From positions 1-39,785 of the forward strand of contig JAABSE010000032.1 in NCBI GenBank assembly GCA_011390575.1: a stretch of 39,785 nt of DNA, read 5' to 3'. Shown here in pieces: positions 1-9,017 of this stretch. How positions within the stretch are numbered: position 1 is the stretch's first letter; every line of letters begins with the position of its first letter. Source of the DNA: Sphingobacteriia bacterium (GTDB lineage Bacteria > Bacteroidota > Bacteroidia > Bacteroidales > UBA7960). The notes below the pieces were generated by a model that did no database searches, was not told where the DNA came from, and saw only the letters and a program-made list of their open reading frames with translations. The position numbers and the translations under genes are program-made.

Positions 1-1
1 A

Positions 2-505
2 TTGCTGGGACTGGCTGAGGAAAGCAACTTTTCCAGCCAGGCTTTCGACGATATGGAGCTGGTTTATAATGCACTACAATCAAGCAAGGAACTGCAAACC
101 ATAATGAAAAGCCCTATCGTGAGAGTGAGCAAGAAACTCAATATTCTCAGGAAAATTTTTGAAGGTAAGATCCACCCGGTAAGTATGCACTACCTTAGTA
201 TCGTTATCCGGAAAAAAAGGGCTGCACTTATTCAGGGTATTGCCCACGAATTTCTGAAAATCCACCGGGATAACCTGGATGTGGAGTTAGTTACTCTAAT
301 TACAGCTGGTGAGATTGATAAAGAACTTTCAGCAAAAGCCAGGGAAATAGCTTCCCATTTGACCCCACGGGCCAATATTGAATTTAACCAGGTTTATAAT
401 CCCGCTCTTATAGGAGGATTTATCCTGCGAATTGGCGATCTGCAATATGATGCCAGTGTAAAACGAAAACTATCCAATATCAAAAAACGATTGCTGGATG
501 TCTGA
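2..505 (+). CDS. atpH: ATP synthase F1 subunit delta (5' partial)
   Basis: Delta subunit of the F1Fo ATP synthase, which ties the F1 head to the peripheral stalk. The reading frame is open from the first bases of the window. The visible protein begins inside the N-terminal helical domain ([18 protein letters not shown]), so roughly a dozen residues including the true start lie upstream. The TTG at base 2 is not a believable start. The C-terminal part has the expected [20 protein letters not shown] motif, with the G-x-D/x-S-V-x-x-L pattern of the family. It is followed 56 bases later by atpA in the usual H-A-G order of the operon. Identification rests on the C-terminal motif plus this context. 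Confidence 0.95.
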   Translation: MLGLAEESNFSSQAFDDMELVYNALQSSKELQTIMKSPIVRVSKKLNILRKIFEGKIHPVSMHYLSIVIRKKRAALIQGIAHEFLKIHRDNLDVELVTLITAGEIDKELSAKAREIASHLTPRANIEFNQVYNPALIGGFILRIGDLQYDASVKRKLSNIKKRLLDV

Positions 506-561
506 TTCCTTTCAGGTATCAATTACCCGGTAGCAAAATTATTGAAAAGAAAAAAACGATT

Positions 562-2148
562 ATGGCAGAAATTAAACCCGCAGAGATATCTGCAATTTTA
601 CGTCGGGAAATATCCGGATTTCAGGTGCAAACAGAGCTCGAAGAGACAGGCACAGTGTTACAGATTGGTGATGGAATAGCCAGGGTTTATGGTTTGTCCA
701 ATGCCCAGAGTGGCGAGTTGGTCGCCTTTGACGATACCGAACTACAAGGTGTTGTGCTTAACCTGGAGGAGGATAATGTGGGTGTTGTTTTGCTCGGCGA
801 AGCACACGATGTAAAAGAGGGGCACCTGGTAAAGCGAACCAAAAAAATTGCCTCTATTGATGTGGGCGAAGGGTTGCTGGGCAGGGTAGTTAATACGTTG
901 GGACAGCCCATTGACGGCAAAGGCGCTATTGAAGGTGAATTGTTTCGTATGCCCCTGGAAAGGAAAGCTCCGGGGGTCATTTACCGGCAGCCGGTAAATG
1001 AACCCATGCAAACAGGAATCAAAGCCATAGACTCTATGATTCCTATCGGACGGGGCCAGAGGGAGCTTATTATTGGTGACCGTCAAACCGGGAAAAGTGC
1101 CATTGCCATTGATACCATTATTAATCAACGTGAGTTTTTTGATAAGGGAGAACCCGTATATTGTATTTACGTTGCCATAGGCCAGAAAGGTTCCACTGTT
1201 GCCAATATCATGAGTGTACTGGAAAAGCATGGAGCCATGGATTATACTACCATAGTTTCTTCTAATGCCAGCGAGCCGGCAGCCATGCAATTTTTTGCTC
1301 CTTTTGCAGGTGCAGCCATAGGTGAATATTTCAGAGACACCGGGCGCCCGGCATTGGTTGTTTTTGACGACCTCTCCAAACAAGCGGTTTCCTATCGTGA
1401 AGTTTCGCTGCTGCTGAGACGTCCCCCGGGAAGAGAAGCTTATCCCGGAGATGTTTTCTATCTGCATAGTCGTCTGCTGGAAAGAGCCGCCAAGATCATT
1501 GATTCTGATGAAATTGCAGCCCGGATGAATGATATTCCCGACTCCCTGCAAGGAAAAATAAAAGGAGGGGGTTCTCTGACGGCACTGCCCATTATTGAAA
1601 CCCAGGCGGGTGATGTTTCTGCTTATATACCTACCAATGTGATTTCAATTACCGACGGACAAATTTTTCTTGAATCCAGTCTTTTCAACTCCGGTATCAG
1701 ACCAGCGATTAATGTGGGTATATCTGTTTCCAGGGTTGGAGGTAATGCACAGATCAAGTCGATGAAAAAAATTGCAGGGACCCTCAAACTCGACCAGGCC
1801 CAGTATCGCGAACTGGAAGCTTTCTCTAAGTTTGGTTCCGATTTGGATGCATCCACCAAAGCTGTTCTGGATAAAGGGGCAAGAAACGTGGAAATACTCA
1901 AACAGGGACAATTTAAACCTATGAAGGTGGAAAATCAGGTCGCTATGGTATATTGTGGTTCCAGGGGGTTGCTCAGAAAACTTGAACTAAAAAAGGTAAG
2001 CCGTTTTGAGGAAGAGTTTCTTCAGTTGCTCGAAAACAACCATAAAGATACGCTTGAGCAACTCAGGCAAGGGATCTTTAATGAAGATATTGCAAAAGTA
2101 CTCGAGAATGCAGCACAGGAGATAGTAAGTGCAATTAATCAGGGTTAA
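562..2148 (+). CDS. atpA: ATP synthase F1 subunit alpha
   Basis: Non-catalytic nucleotide-binding subunit of the F1 hexamer. The 528-residue length is normal for the Bacteroidota form (slightly longer than the 513 of E. coli). Visible features are an N-terminal beta-barrel with [10 protein letters not shown], the Walker A motif GDRQTGKS, the [12 protein letters not shown] Walker B region, and the alpha-specific block [21 protein letters not shown]. The C-terminal helical domain follows. The ATG at 562 fits the family N-terminus. It sits in the atpH-atpA-atpG operon with 25 bases between it and atpG. Confidence 0.98.
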   Translation: MAEIKPAEISAILRREISGFQVQTELEETGTVLQIGDGIARVYGLSNAQSGELVAFDDTELQGVVLNLEEDNVGVVLLGEAHDVKEGHLVKRTKKIASIDVGEGLLGRVVNTLGQPIDGKGAIEGELFRMPLERKAPGVIYRQPVNEPMQTGIKAIDSMIPIGRGQRELIIGDRQTGKSAIAIDTIINQREFFDKGEPVYCIYVAIGQKGSTVANIMSVLEKHGAMDYTTIVSSNASEPAAMQFFAPFAGAAIGEYFRDTGRPALVVFDDLSKQAVSYREVSLLLRRPPGREAYPGDVFYLHSRLLERAAKIIDSDEIAARMNDIPDSLQGKIKGGGSLTALPIIETQAGDVSAYIPTNVISITDGQIFLESSLFNSGIRPAINVGISVSRVGGNAQIKSMKKIAGTLKLDQAQYRELEAFSKFGSDLDASTKAVLDKGARNVEILKQGQFKPMKVENQVAMVYCGSRGLLRKLELKKVSRFEEEFLQLLENNHKDTLEQLRQGIFNEDIAKVLENAAQEIVSAINQG

Positions 2149-2173
2149 GGTTTTCTACTAAAAGTTTTTATTC

Positions 2174-3055
2174 ATGGCCAATTTGAAAGAAGTCAGGGTT
2201 CGTATTGCATCCATTAAATCTACAAGGCAGATCACCAGTGCCATGAAAATGGTGTCTGCTTCCAAGTTGCGTAAAGGTCAAAACGCCATATTGAACCTCA
2301 GACCTTACGAAGAGCAACTCAGGCAGATACTCCAGAATATCAACAAAGGGCTGCAGCCGGAAGACAAAAATGTACTGTGCCTCCCTAAACCTGCAAAGCA
2401 GGTGTTGGTGATTGTGGTCGCAGCCAACAAGGGTCTGTGTGGTACTTTCAGTTCTAACCTGGTTAAAAAAGCCGTAATTCACCTCAGAGAGCTTAAAGAA
2501 CAAAATTATGAACCCAAACTCTGGCTGATTGGACGCAAAGCAGAGGATTATTTCAAAAAGAGCACTTACACTATTGATGAATGCTTTCATGACTTAATTG
2601 ACAACGTGACCGTTGATGATGCTTTCGCCCTTGCACGCAAAGCCATGGAGGTAATTGAAAAAGGTGAATTTCAAAAAGTGGATGTCGTTTACAACCAGTT
2701 TGAAAATGCTGCCAATTACAAACTTATTGCCGAACAAATCTTACCCATGACCCTCGATGCCACCTCTGATACTGAAACAGAGGGTAAAGCTGATTTTGAT
2801 TATATCCTGGAACCTTCCAGGAAAGAGATTCTTGATGAGCTTATACCCAAGGTGATTCGAACTTATTTCTACCGGATTTTGCTCGATTCTTTTGCCAGTG
2901 AGCAAGGAGCGCGAATGACGGCGATGCACAAAGCAACCGATAACGCCACCGAACTTCTTAAAAATCTTACTATTACCTACAACAAGGTCCGGCAGGCGTC
3001 TATTACCAACGAGATTGTTGAAATTGTAGGCGGTGCTGAAGCGTTGAATTCCTGA
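2174..3055 (+). CDS. atpG: ATP synthase F1 subunit gamma
   Basis: Central rotor shaft of F1. The N-terminal coiled-coil helix carries the conserved IKSTRQITSAMKMVSASKLR block. The C-terminal helix carries the family signature in the region ASEQGARMTAMHKATDNA, followed by LTITYNKVRQASITNEI. The 293-residue length is usual. It is the last gene of this operon: no atpD (beta) or atpC (epsilon) follows, the next gene being a ferritin. This matches the known split arrangement in Bacteroidota, where atpD-atpC are elsewhere. Confidence 0.97.
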   Translation: MANLKEVRVRIASIKSTRQITSAMKMVSASKLRKGQNAILNLRPYEEQLRQILQNINKGLQPEDKNVLCLPKPAKQVLVIVVAANKGLCGTFSSNLVKKAVIHLRELKEQNYEPKLWLIGRKAEDYFKKSTYTIDECFHDLIDNVTVDDAFALARKAMEVIEKGEFQKVDVVYNQFENAANYKLIAEQILPMTLDATSDTETEGKADFDYILEPSRKEILDELIPKVIRTYFYRILLDSFASEQGARMTAMHKATDNATELLKNLTITYNKVRQASITNEIVEIVGGAEALNS

Positions 3056-3081
3056 TAATCTCTTTCCCTTTTTAATTCTTT

Positions 3082-3110
3082 TTGTGTGGCTGAAATTTTC
3101 TTTCACACAA
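3082..3110 (+). terminator. Possible weak terminator after atpG
   Basis: Arms TTGTGTG (3082-3088) and CACACAA (3104-3110) can pair around a loop containing GAAA/TTTC that could extend the helix with a bulge. It lies just after the atpG stop. The 3' side is only pyrimidine-rich (TACTTCTTTC), not a clean T run, so termination here is uncertain. Confidence 0.3.
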
Positions 3111-3131
3111 TACTTCTTTCATGATATTTGC

Positions 3132-3139
3132 TAACTTTG
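3132..3139 (+). promoter_or_regulatory. Candidate Bacteroidota -7 element for ferritin
   Basis: TAACTTTG matches the phylum-specific -7 consensus TAnnTTTG. It lies about 40 bases upstream of the ferritin ATG, leaving a short leader. No clear TTTG -33 element is visible at the usual distance, so the call rests on one box and its position. Confidence 0.45.
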
Positions 3140-3179
3140 TAGGTGAGAATAGAATTATTAATCTTAAAATATTGCAGAT

Positions 3180-3683
3180 ATGTTAACGAAAAAACTGGAA
3201 AAGGTATTGAATGAGCAGGTTGAGAAGGAAGGCTATGCGGCACAGCTGTATCTGGCTATGGCTTCATGGGCTGATGGCAAAGGTCTTGAAGGAATTTCCA
3301 ACTGGTTTTATGCACAGCACATGGAAGAAATTCAGCATATGCTAAAGTTTATCAAATATATTAATGAGAGAGGCGGAAACGCAATTGTTCCCAAAATCGA
3401 TCAACCTCCACGTGAGATGAAAGGGATAAAGCAAGCTTTTGAAGCCGCTTTGGAACACGAGCAAATGGTTACCAAATCCATCAATAATATCGTGGGTATT
3501 TGCCTTGACGAAAAAGATTTTACTACCCATAACTGGATTCAGTGGTTTGTAGACGAGCAACTGGAGGAAGAATCTTCAGTGCAGGGGCTTTTAGACAAGC
3601 TTGATCTGCTGGGCGACGGGAACCTTTATATGTTTGACCGCGACATAATGTCGATGAGAGCAGCTGGTGAGGGACAAGCTTAA
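3180..3683 (+). CDS. ftnA: Ferritin (FtnA-type, non-heme)
   Basis: Iron-storage ferritin, forming a 24-subunit cage that oxidises Fe(II) and stores ferric mineral. At 167 residues it has the normal length. All ferroxidase ligands known from E. coli FtnA are present at the same numbers: E17, E50, H53, E94 and Q127, with E130 for the third iron site, plus Tyr24. No haem-ligand feature of bacterioferritin is evident. It stands alone between the atp operon and a strong terminator, so it is probably monocistronic with its own promoter (TAACTTTG upstream). Confidence 0.95.
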   Translation: MLTKKLEKVLNEQVEKEGYAAQLYLAMASWADGKGLEGISNWFYAQHMEEIQHMLKFIKYINERGGNAIVPKIDQPPREMKGIKQAFEAALEHEQMVTKSINNIVGICLDEKDFTTHNWIQWFVDEQLEEESSVQGLLDKLDLLGDGNLYMFDRDIMSMRAAGEGQA

Positions 3684-3706
3684 TATTTGAAAAGAGATTG
3701 ATTAAT

Positions 3707-3740
3707 ACCGGGAAATCATTGGATTGTCCCGGTTTTTTTT
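3707..3740 (+). terminator. Rho-independent terminator of the ferritin gene
   Basis: Perfect 7-bp stem ACCGGGA (3707-3713) / TCCCGGT (3727-3733), followed by a run of eight T. It lies 23 bases after the ferritin stop. It also rules out an upstream TTG at 3724 as the start of the next gene, because that codon sits in the hairpin loop. Confidence 0.85.
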
Positions 3741-3753
3741 GGGTGTAAATAGC

Positions 3754-4635
3754 ATGCAGGTGAAGAGAAACATTCTTATCCTGATTAATCCGGTTTCCGG
3801 AATAAGTAATAAAGACAGAATCAGGCAGATAATAAAAGAAAATCTGGATGATTCAGATCTGGATTATGAGATTAAATTTACAGGATACCCCGGGCATGGA
3901 ACTGAACTTGCGCAGGAGGCCGTAAAAAAAGGCCTGAATGCAGTAGTTGTTGCAGGAGGTGATGGTTCAGTAAATGAAGTTGCAAAAGGATTGGTAAATA
4001 CAAATGTAGCTCTGGGTATTATTCCTGCCGGTTCAGGAAATGGACTTGCGCATTTTCTGCATTTACCTTTCAATCTGGATAAAGCCATTAATACTATCAG
4101 GGCTTTTCGGGTAAAAAAAATTGATGCTTTCACAATTAACGACAAATTTGGATGTAATCTCGCCGGTGCAGGTTTTGATGCAAAGGTAGCAGTTGCGTTT
4201 TCCAAAGTTAAGAGAAGAGGATTCTGGACATACTTCAAAATAGTTTTGCATGAGTATTTTAACTATAAACCACGGCATTATGTTCTGGAATTTGATGGAA
4301 ACATCATTGAAAGGAAAGCATTGATGGTATGCTTTGCCAATTCCAATCAATTTGGTAATAATGCTGTAATTGCTCCTGAAGCCATTGCAGATGATGGTTT
4401 AATAGATATCTGTATTATTTCAAAAGTACCGCTGGTGAAAGCACCCCTTATGGGCTCCATGGTGTTTTTCAGACGTATCAATAAAACACATTATGCAGAG
4501 TACTTTAAAACGCGCGAAGTAATTATGCATAAGTCTGAGAATGCGCCTATGCATATTGATGGTGATCCGGTGGATATTGATAATAAAATTCATGTTAAGG
4601 TAAATCCACTATCTTTGAATGTGATTGTTCCCTGA
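3754..4635 (+). CDS. Diacylglycerol kinase-family lipid kinase (YegS/DgkB-like)
   Basis: Predicted cytosolic or membrane-associated kinase that phosphorylates a lipid such as diacylglycerol or a sphingoid/ceramide-type lipid. Signature elements of the DAGK catalytic domain are NPVSG (12-16), the nucleotide-binding GGDGS (68-72) and AGSGNG (92-97). The C-terminal half ends with the HIDGDPV element typical of YegS/DgkB enzymes. Length is 293 residues, normal for the family. I chose the ATG at 3754 because the longer frame opens with a TTG inside the preceding terminator. Sphingolipid-making Bacteroidota often carry several paralogues, so the substrate cannot be told from sequence. Confidence 0.88.
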   Translation: MQVKRNILILINPVSGISNKDRIRQIIKENLDDSDLDYEIKFTGYPGHGTELAQEAVKKGLNAVVVAGGDGSVNEVAKGLVNTNVALGIIPAGSGNGLAHFLHLPFNLDKAINTIRAFRVKKIDAFTINDKFGCNLAGAGFDAKVAVAFSKVKRRGFWTYFKIVLHEYFNYKPRHYVLEFDGNIIERKALMVCFANSNQFGNNAVIAPEAIADDGLIDICIISKVPLVKAPLMGSMVFFRRINKTHYAEYFKTREVIMHKSENAPMHIDGDPVDIDNKIHVKVNPLSLNVIVP

Positions 4636-4655
4636 ACTTCATAAAATTATATTCC

Positions 4656-5000
4656 ATGGCAAAGAAAAATAAAAAGACTTTAGGCAATATTGTATATTCC
4701 ACCAACAGAGATTTGGATTTTAATATTCATGAAAAACAGGAAGAAACCCTTCCTCCCCAACAGCAGAACCTGAAGATTATTTTGAGTAAGAAGGGCAGGG
4801 GAGGTAAAACCGCTACTCTGATAGTCGGCTTTGTAGGAACCAATGACGATATGGAAGAACTGGGTAAAACCCTTAAGAATAAATGTGGTGTGGGAGGCTC
4901 GGTAAAAGACGGAGAAATACTATTGCAGGGCGACCACCGAGATAAGGTGCTTGATTACCTTAGCAAAGAAGGTTATAAGGCTAAAAAAGCAGGAGGCTGA
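4656..5000 (+). CDS. SUI1/YciH-family translation initiation factor-like protein
   Basis: Small protein (114 residues) of the eIF1/SUI1 superfamily, related to E. coli YciH, thought to act on start-codon or initiator selection on the small ribosomal subunit. The first ~35 residues are a charged linker. The SUI1 fold follows from about residue 38, with the basic [13 protein letters not shown] strand-turn and the [21 protein letters not shown] core typical of the family. It starts 20 bases after the lipid kinase and is probably co-transcribed with it. The transcript ends at the hairpin at 5019-5050. Confidence 0.9.
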   Translation: MAKKNKKTLGNIVYSTNRDLDFNIHEKQEETLPPQQQNLKIILSKKGRGGKTATLIVGFVGTNDDMEELGKTLKNKCGVGGSVKDGEILLQGDHRDKVLDYLSKEGYKAKKAGG

Positions 5001-5018
5001 AAATTATAATAAGGATGT

Positions 5019-5050
5019 AAAGGGAGTTTTCAGGAATTCCCTTTTCTTTT
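5019..5050 (+). terminator. Terminator between convergent SUI1 and hydE
   Basis: Stem AAAGGGA (5019-5025) / TCCCTTT (5038-5044), followed by TTCTTTTT. It terminates the + strand transcript. The hydE stop codon (5030-5032, minus strand) lies in its loop, so the same hairpin forms at the end of the opposing mRNA, although that side lacks a good U run. Confidence 0.75.
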
Positions 5051-6121
5051 TCCAAAATGTTTGGAATCTCCCCACTCACCATATCCAATCTGCCCTCCTG
5101 CCATGTGTATCCGTGCCTCAAGACATCTTTTGCATTCTTCGGCATCCTCATCGGTGCAGGGCTTATCTTCATAGAGCAGATAATCTTCTCTGTATCGGGT
5201 TGGGGTGAGGTTGGGCATGATTATGTTGGCTCCCACCTTGATGGCTTTCTCCCTTCCCATGGGATCTATGGCCTGCATTGCAGTAGTGGCTGCAATGTTG
5301 ATGTCTTTCATCATAATTCTCAATATGGCAACCATTTTCAGGCTCAGATAAAACCTGTCTGTTTTGGAAATAAGCTTGTCTTTATATTGGAACATAGGGG
5401 TGTTTTCGTGTTCGATATACGGTCCCATCCCCACCATGTCGATATCAAAATCACGGAAAAAGATCAAATCATCAGCAAGATCGCTGAGGCTTTGGAAAGG
5501 CAGCCCAATCATTACCCCGGTTCCCACCTGGTAACCTGTTTTTCTCAGCAAATGAAGGCTTTCCATCCGTTGGAAATAATCGTGTTTTTTATCAGCAGGA
5601 TGGTATTTATGATACAATTCCGGGTTGGAAACTTCAATTCTGAGCAGGTACCGGTGAGCTCCCATATCGTACCATAGCTTATAGGTTTCTTCTGTTTGCT
5701 CTCCCAGTGAAAGGGTGATGCCCAGTTCCCCGTTGCTCATTTCCTTTATCTGGTTTACCACCTTTGCAATGCGATCCACAAAGCTCTTGTCGCTTCGTTC
5801 TCCGGCCTGTATTACCAGGCTGCCGAATTTATTATCATAAGCATACTTTGCTGCCTCTAGTATTTCCTCTTCGGTAACTTCATACCGGTGCGTATCCTTG
5901 TTGCCGGCGCGAATGCCACAATAATAACAGTTCTTTCCGCAAAGATTAGAGAATTCAATCAATCCTCTGTAATATACCTTGTTGCCAACAAAGATCCTTT
6001 TTACTTCTTCTGCTTTGGCAAATATAAGTTGTCTTTCCTGTTCATCGGCGGCGAGCATTCTTTCCAGATCAGACTTGCTGAATTCATCCTGGTCAACTAT
6101 TTCCTGAAGTGATTTTGTCAT
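5030..6121 (-). CDS. hydE: [FeFe]-hydrogenase maturase HydE (radical SAM)
   Basis: Radical S-adenosylmethionine enzyme that processes the Fe(CO)2(CN)cysteine precursor toward the diiron subcluster of [FeFe] hydrogenase. The SAM [4Fe-4S] motif is C61-x3-C65-x2-C68 (CGKNCYYC), inside a complete radical-SAM barrel. The second, accessory cluster site seen in some HydE proteins is also kept: C322, C330 and C333, with the same 8/3 spacing as in Thermotoga HydE. At 363 residues it is normal length. It is the last gene of the aspA-hydF-hydE run, 32 bases after hydF. BioB and PylB are related but do not share this context or C-terminus. Confidence 0.95.
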   Translation of the reverse strand: MTKSLQEIVDQDEFSKSDLERMLAADEQERQLIFAKAEEVKRIFVGNKVYYRGLIEFSNLCGKNCYYCGIRAGNKDTHRYEVTEEEILEAAKYAYDNKFGSLVIQAGERSDKSFVDRIAKVVNQIKEMSNGELGITLSLGEQTEETYKLWYDMGAHRYLLRIEVSNPELYHKYHPADKKHDYFQRMESLHLLRKTGYQVGTGVMIGLPFQSLSDLADDLIFFRDFDIDMVGMGPYIEHENTPMFQYKDKLISKTDRFYLSLKMVAILRIMMKDINIAATTAMQAIDPMGREKAIKVGANIIMPNLTPTRYREDYLLYEDKPCTDEDAEECKRCLEARIHMAGGQIGYGEWGDSKHFGKRKGNS

Positions 6122-6153
6122 AGGATTTCGGGGTGATAAATGAGTACGCGAAA

Positions 6154-7386
6154 TTACAAATAATCTTCGGCACTTGTGTCAACTTTCAGGAACGGGGCAA
6201 CGGCTCTTTTGAATATACCATGCATCCAGGCTATGGCCATCCCGTAGTTGGTTACAGGTACATTGGCATCTATGGCAGGTTTGAGTCTGCCGCGGATTTG
6301 TTTGGGAGTGATTACACACCCTCCGCATTGTACCACGAGGGCGTAATCGTTGATGGGGCGGGGCAAATCATTGAGTCCTGAAACAACATCGTATGTAAGC
6401 TTTTTTCCTGTAAAACTATTCATCCATCTGGGGATTTTTACCCGGCCAATATCATCACATGCAACATGGTGGGTGCAGCTTTCCAGCAGCAGGATTCGAT
6501 CATTGTCTTTGAGCTCAGATATACTGGGTGTCCCTTTCACGTAATTTTCAAAATCACCCTTTTGGCGGGCCAGCATGATGCTGAAACTTGTAAGGGGTAT
6601 GTCGTGAGGAATGGATGCATCTGCTTTGAGGAAAACCTGGCTGTCGGTAATGGCCAATGCGGGGCGTGGGTGCAGTACTTTTATCAGCGAATCTACTTCC
6701 CGCTCTTTGACCACCACACACACGCAGTCATTGTCCAGTATATCGCGAATGGCCTGTACCTGGGGAAGAATCAATCTTCCTTCGGGGGCTTCAATATCAA
6801 TGGGCGTTATCAGCAATACCAGGTCACCATAGGAAAGCAGGTCTCCCAGAAGGCTGCTTTTTTTCCAGGCCGACGGGGGAATGGTATTGCGCATGGCCTT
6901 GATTATTTCTTCCCTGTTTTCGGGATTTACAGATGAAAACTCCAGAACAGGCGCACCCGGAAATTCCTGGTTCAAACGCAAATGAAAGTCACTTTCCAGG
7001 GGGCCAATATCAGATTTGTTGTGAAGAATGATAAAAGGTGTTCCGTAGTCCTTAAAGTCTTCCACCAGTTTTTCTTCAAAACTGCCAAACGTGTTGCCGG
7101 TGATGATTAAAACGGCCAAATCAACATTTTTAAGGGCAGCCAGCGACTTTGCTATACGTTTTTGCCCCAGGTCACCCTCATCATCAATACCAGCAGTATC
7201 TACCAGTACTACCGGACCGATACCCGAAATCTCCATTGATTTTTTTACCGGGTCGGTGGTAGTCCCAGCTACATCAGAAACAATGGCAATATCCTGTCCG
7301 GCCAAGGCATTGATAAATGAGCTTTTCCCATTGTTGCGCCGGCCAAAGATGCCTATATGAGGTTTGGATTCTTTTCCTTTTGACAT
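6154..7386 (-). CDS. hydF: [FeFe]-hydrogenase maturation GTPase HydF
   Basis: Scaffold GTPase on which the diiron subcluster is built and from which it passes to apo-hydrogenase. The N-terminal GTPase domain (about 1-170) has the P-loop GRRNNGKS (15-22), a G2 region AGTTTDPV, DTAG and NKSD. A dimerisation domain follows. The C-terminal domain binds [4Fe-4S] through the CxH...CxxC signature, here C304-T-H306 and C354-G-G-C357. Length is 410 residues, as expected. It lies between aspA (38-base gap) and hydE (32-base gap) on the same strand, so the three are almost certainly one operon. Confidence 0.96.
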   Translation of the reverse strand: MSKGKESKPHIGIFGRRNNGKSSFINALAGQDIAIVSDVAGTTTDPVKKSMEISGIGPVVLVDTAGIDDEGDLGQKRIAKSLAALKNVDLAVLIITGNTFGSFEEKLVEDFKDYGTPFIILHNKSDIGPLESDFHLRLNQEFPGAPVLEFSSVNPENREEIIKAMRNTIPPSAWKKSSLLGDLLSYGDLVLLITPIDIEAPEGRLILPQVQAIRDILDNDCVCVVVKEREVDSLIKVLHPRPALAITDSQVFLKADASIPHDIPLTSFSIMLARQKGDFENYVKGTPSISELKDNDRILLLESCTHHVACDDIGRVKIPRWMNSFTGKKLTYDVVSGLNDLPRPINDYALVVQCGGCVITPKQIRGRLKPAIDANVPVTNYGMAIAWMHGIFKRAVAPFLKVDTSAEDYL

Positions 7387-7424
7387 ACTATGTTGTTTTT
7401 TCTTTGCAATTGAATGATCAATAA

Positions 7425-8885
7425 TTACATGTCGTTGAGAGAATATCCCAGCTTGAGCAGATTTTCCGGCAGAAGCACTTTGTTGAGTTTTTCTCTTTCC
7501 AGCATACCCAGTTTTTCGTTGGCTTCCCGGATATTAAGATGCTCATTTTTCATCAGCCTTGCTATGTCAGAGGCCATTTCATAGCCAACCAGAGGGAGCA
7601 GGGCTGTGGTAATGGATGGGCTTCTCAGCAGCTTTTCATAAGCTGTGTGCGATTCGATCTTTATACCTGTTATCAGGTGCTTCAACATGGATTCGTCAGC
7701 GCTGATAAGCAGGTGCAGGCTTTCCAGCAAGGCATGTCCAATTACAGGTAAATAAGCATTTAATTCAAGGGTACCTTGCCCGCTAAGGTTGCTGATAAGC
7801 ATATCATTGGCGTAAACTTTATGAGCACATCCGATTACAAATTCGTTGATAACAGGATTCACCTTGCCGGGCATGATACTGCTACCTGTTTGTTTTTTCG
7901 GCAGGGTCAGGTCGTGATGTCCCATGATATCAGAACCTAACAGCCTCAGGTCGGACGCTACTTTCTCAAGGTTTACGGCATGGGCTTTCAGTATGGCATG
8001 TACTTCCACGAAAACATCCATATTTTGCGTGGTGTCTGTGTGGTTTTCGCTGCGTGTTACAGGCAATCCGGTGAGTTCGCGCAGGCGGTTGGTGACTTCC
8101 ATGATGTAATAGCGCGGAATGGCCATCCCGGTGCCGGTAGCTCCTCCTCCCAGGTTGGTAACTTTTATGCGTTCAAAGCATTTGGATACGCGCCACCAGT
8201 CGCGCGAAAAAGCATCTGACCAGGCACTGAAGAGCAATCCGAAGGATGAGGGTACGGCTTCCTGCATCTGGGTATATCCAATGCGAAGGGTGTCACGATG
8301 ATTCGATTCAAGCTTCTCAAAAGCCGACCGCAGTTCATTGATGGCGGCCTCAAGAATATTCAGTTCTTTCATCATGGCCACTTTTAAGGCAGTGGGTATT
8401 ACATCGTTGGTAGACTGGAAAATATTGGCATGCACAAAAGGATCCACCACACTATATTCACCAGGTTTATGTCCCATTTTTTTCAGGCATACATTGGTGA
8501 TGATTTCGTTGATGTTCATGTTAATGGCTGTACCAGCACCTCCCTGTATGCCCGGTACCACAAAATGTTCATAGTATTTTCCTTCGGCTATTTCTGATGC
8601 AGCCTCCACCAGGAACTCCAGTGTTTGAATGTTTTCGCATCCGGCAGGCAATGTTTTTTCAGGAAACTTGCCTTGTGCTGCCTTTGCAAACGAAATTGCC
8701 GTTTGATAACAGGCTTGTTTCACCTGTCCAACCGCTTTATACCATTCTTCGGAGAAAACCGAATTGTTGGTAAAATTCTGTTTTGCCCTGTGCGCATGTA
8801 TGCCATACAATGCATCTTCCGGCAGTAATTCTTCGCCTAAAAAATCTTTCTCTTTTCTCATACCATAATCAATGTTTGCCTTCAT
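7425..8885 (-). CDS. aspA: Aspartate ammonia-lyase (aspartase)
   Basis: Aspartase/fumarase superfamily enzyme converting L-aspartate to fumarate and ammonium. It has the superfamily signature GSSIMPGKVNP (from residue 334), whose serine is the catalytic base, plus the STNDVIPTA block and GGGATGTG. The aspartase family ends in a short C-terminal domain as here. Length is 486 residues with the ATG at 8885. An ATG at 8861 (MRKEKDFLGEE) is an alternative that fits many family N-termini equally well. It is the first gene of the aspA-hydF-hydE cluster. Aspartase genes are known neighbours of hyd maturation genes in anaerobes. The ammonium product may feed assembly of the H-cluster, but a general catabolic role is equally possible. 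Confidence 0.93.
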   Translation of the reverse strand: MKANIDYGMRKEKDFLGEELLPEDALYGIHAHRAKQNFTNNSVFSEEWYKAVGQVKQACYQTAISFAKAAQGKFPEKTLPAGCENIQTLEFLVEAASEIAEGKYYEHFVVPGIQGGAGTAINMNINEIITNVCLKKMGHKPGEYSVVDPFVHANIFQSTNDVIPTALKVAMMKELNILEAAINELRSAFEKLESNHRDTLRIGYTQMQEAVPSSFGLLFSAWSDAFSRDWWRVSKCFERIKVTNLGGGATGTGMAIPRYYIMEVTNRLRELTGLPVTRSENHTDTTQNMDVFVEVHAILKAHAVNLEKVASDLRLLGSDIMGHHDLTLPKKQTGSSIMPGKVNPVINEFVIGCAHKVYANDMLISNLSGQGTLELNAYLPVIGHALLESLHLLISADESMLKHLITGIKIESHTAYEKLLRSPSITTALLPLVGYEMASDIARLMKNEHLNIREANEKLGMLEREKLNKVLLPENLLKLGYSLNDM

Positions 8886-8944
8886 ATTTCAGAAGTATAA
8901 AATTAGACAATTCTTATTAACCTGCTCATATGGGATGATAATTG

Positions 8945-8952
8945 TATTTTTG
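8945..8952 (+). promoter_or_regulatory. Candidate -7 element upstream of dus
   Basis: TATTTTTG matches TAnnTTTG in the divergent aspA/dus gap. It predicts a start of transcription near 8957, upstream of the dus ATG at 9018 and downstream of any earlier in-frame codon. It therefore supports 9018 as the start. No convincing -33 TTTG was found. Confidence 0.45.
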
Positions 8953-9017
8953 TGTTGTATGCTAACTTATCGGCATTTTCTGTATGCTTATATTTCTATA
9001 AAGAATTAAGAAACACT

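Noticed and set aside
742-1551. 269-codon open frame antisense to atpA
   Set aside because: It is wholly inside a strongly conserved gene, has no family resemblance and reads as the complement of atpA codons.
3724-3753. Upstream TTG start for the lipid kinase
   Set aside because: The codon lies in the loop of the ferritin terminator; ATG 3754 fits the family N-terminus.
5057-5677. 206-codon + strand frame over hydE
   Set aside because: Overlaps conserved HydE, with no recognisable motifs.
8952-9017. GTG-started N-terminal extension of the Dus protein
   Set aside because: It overlaps a -7 promoter element and the residues are unlike the family.
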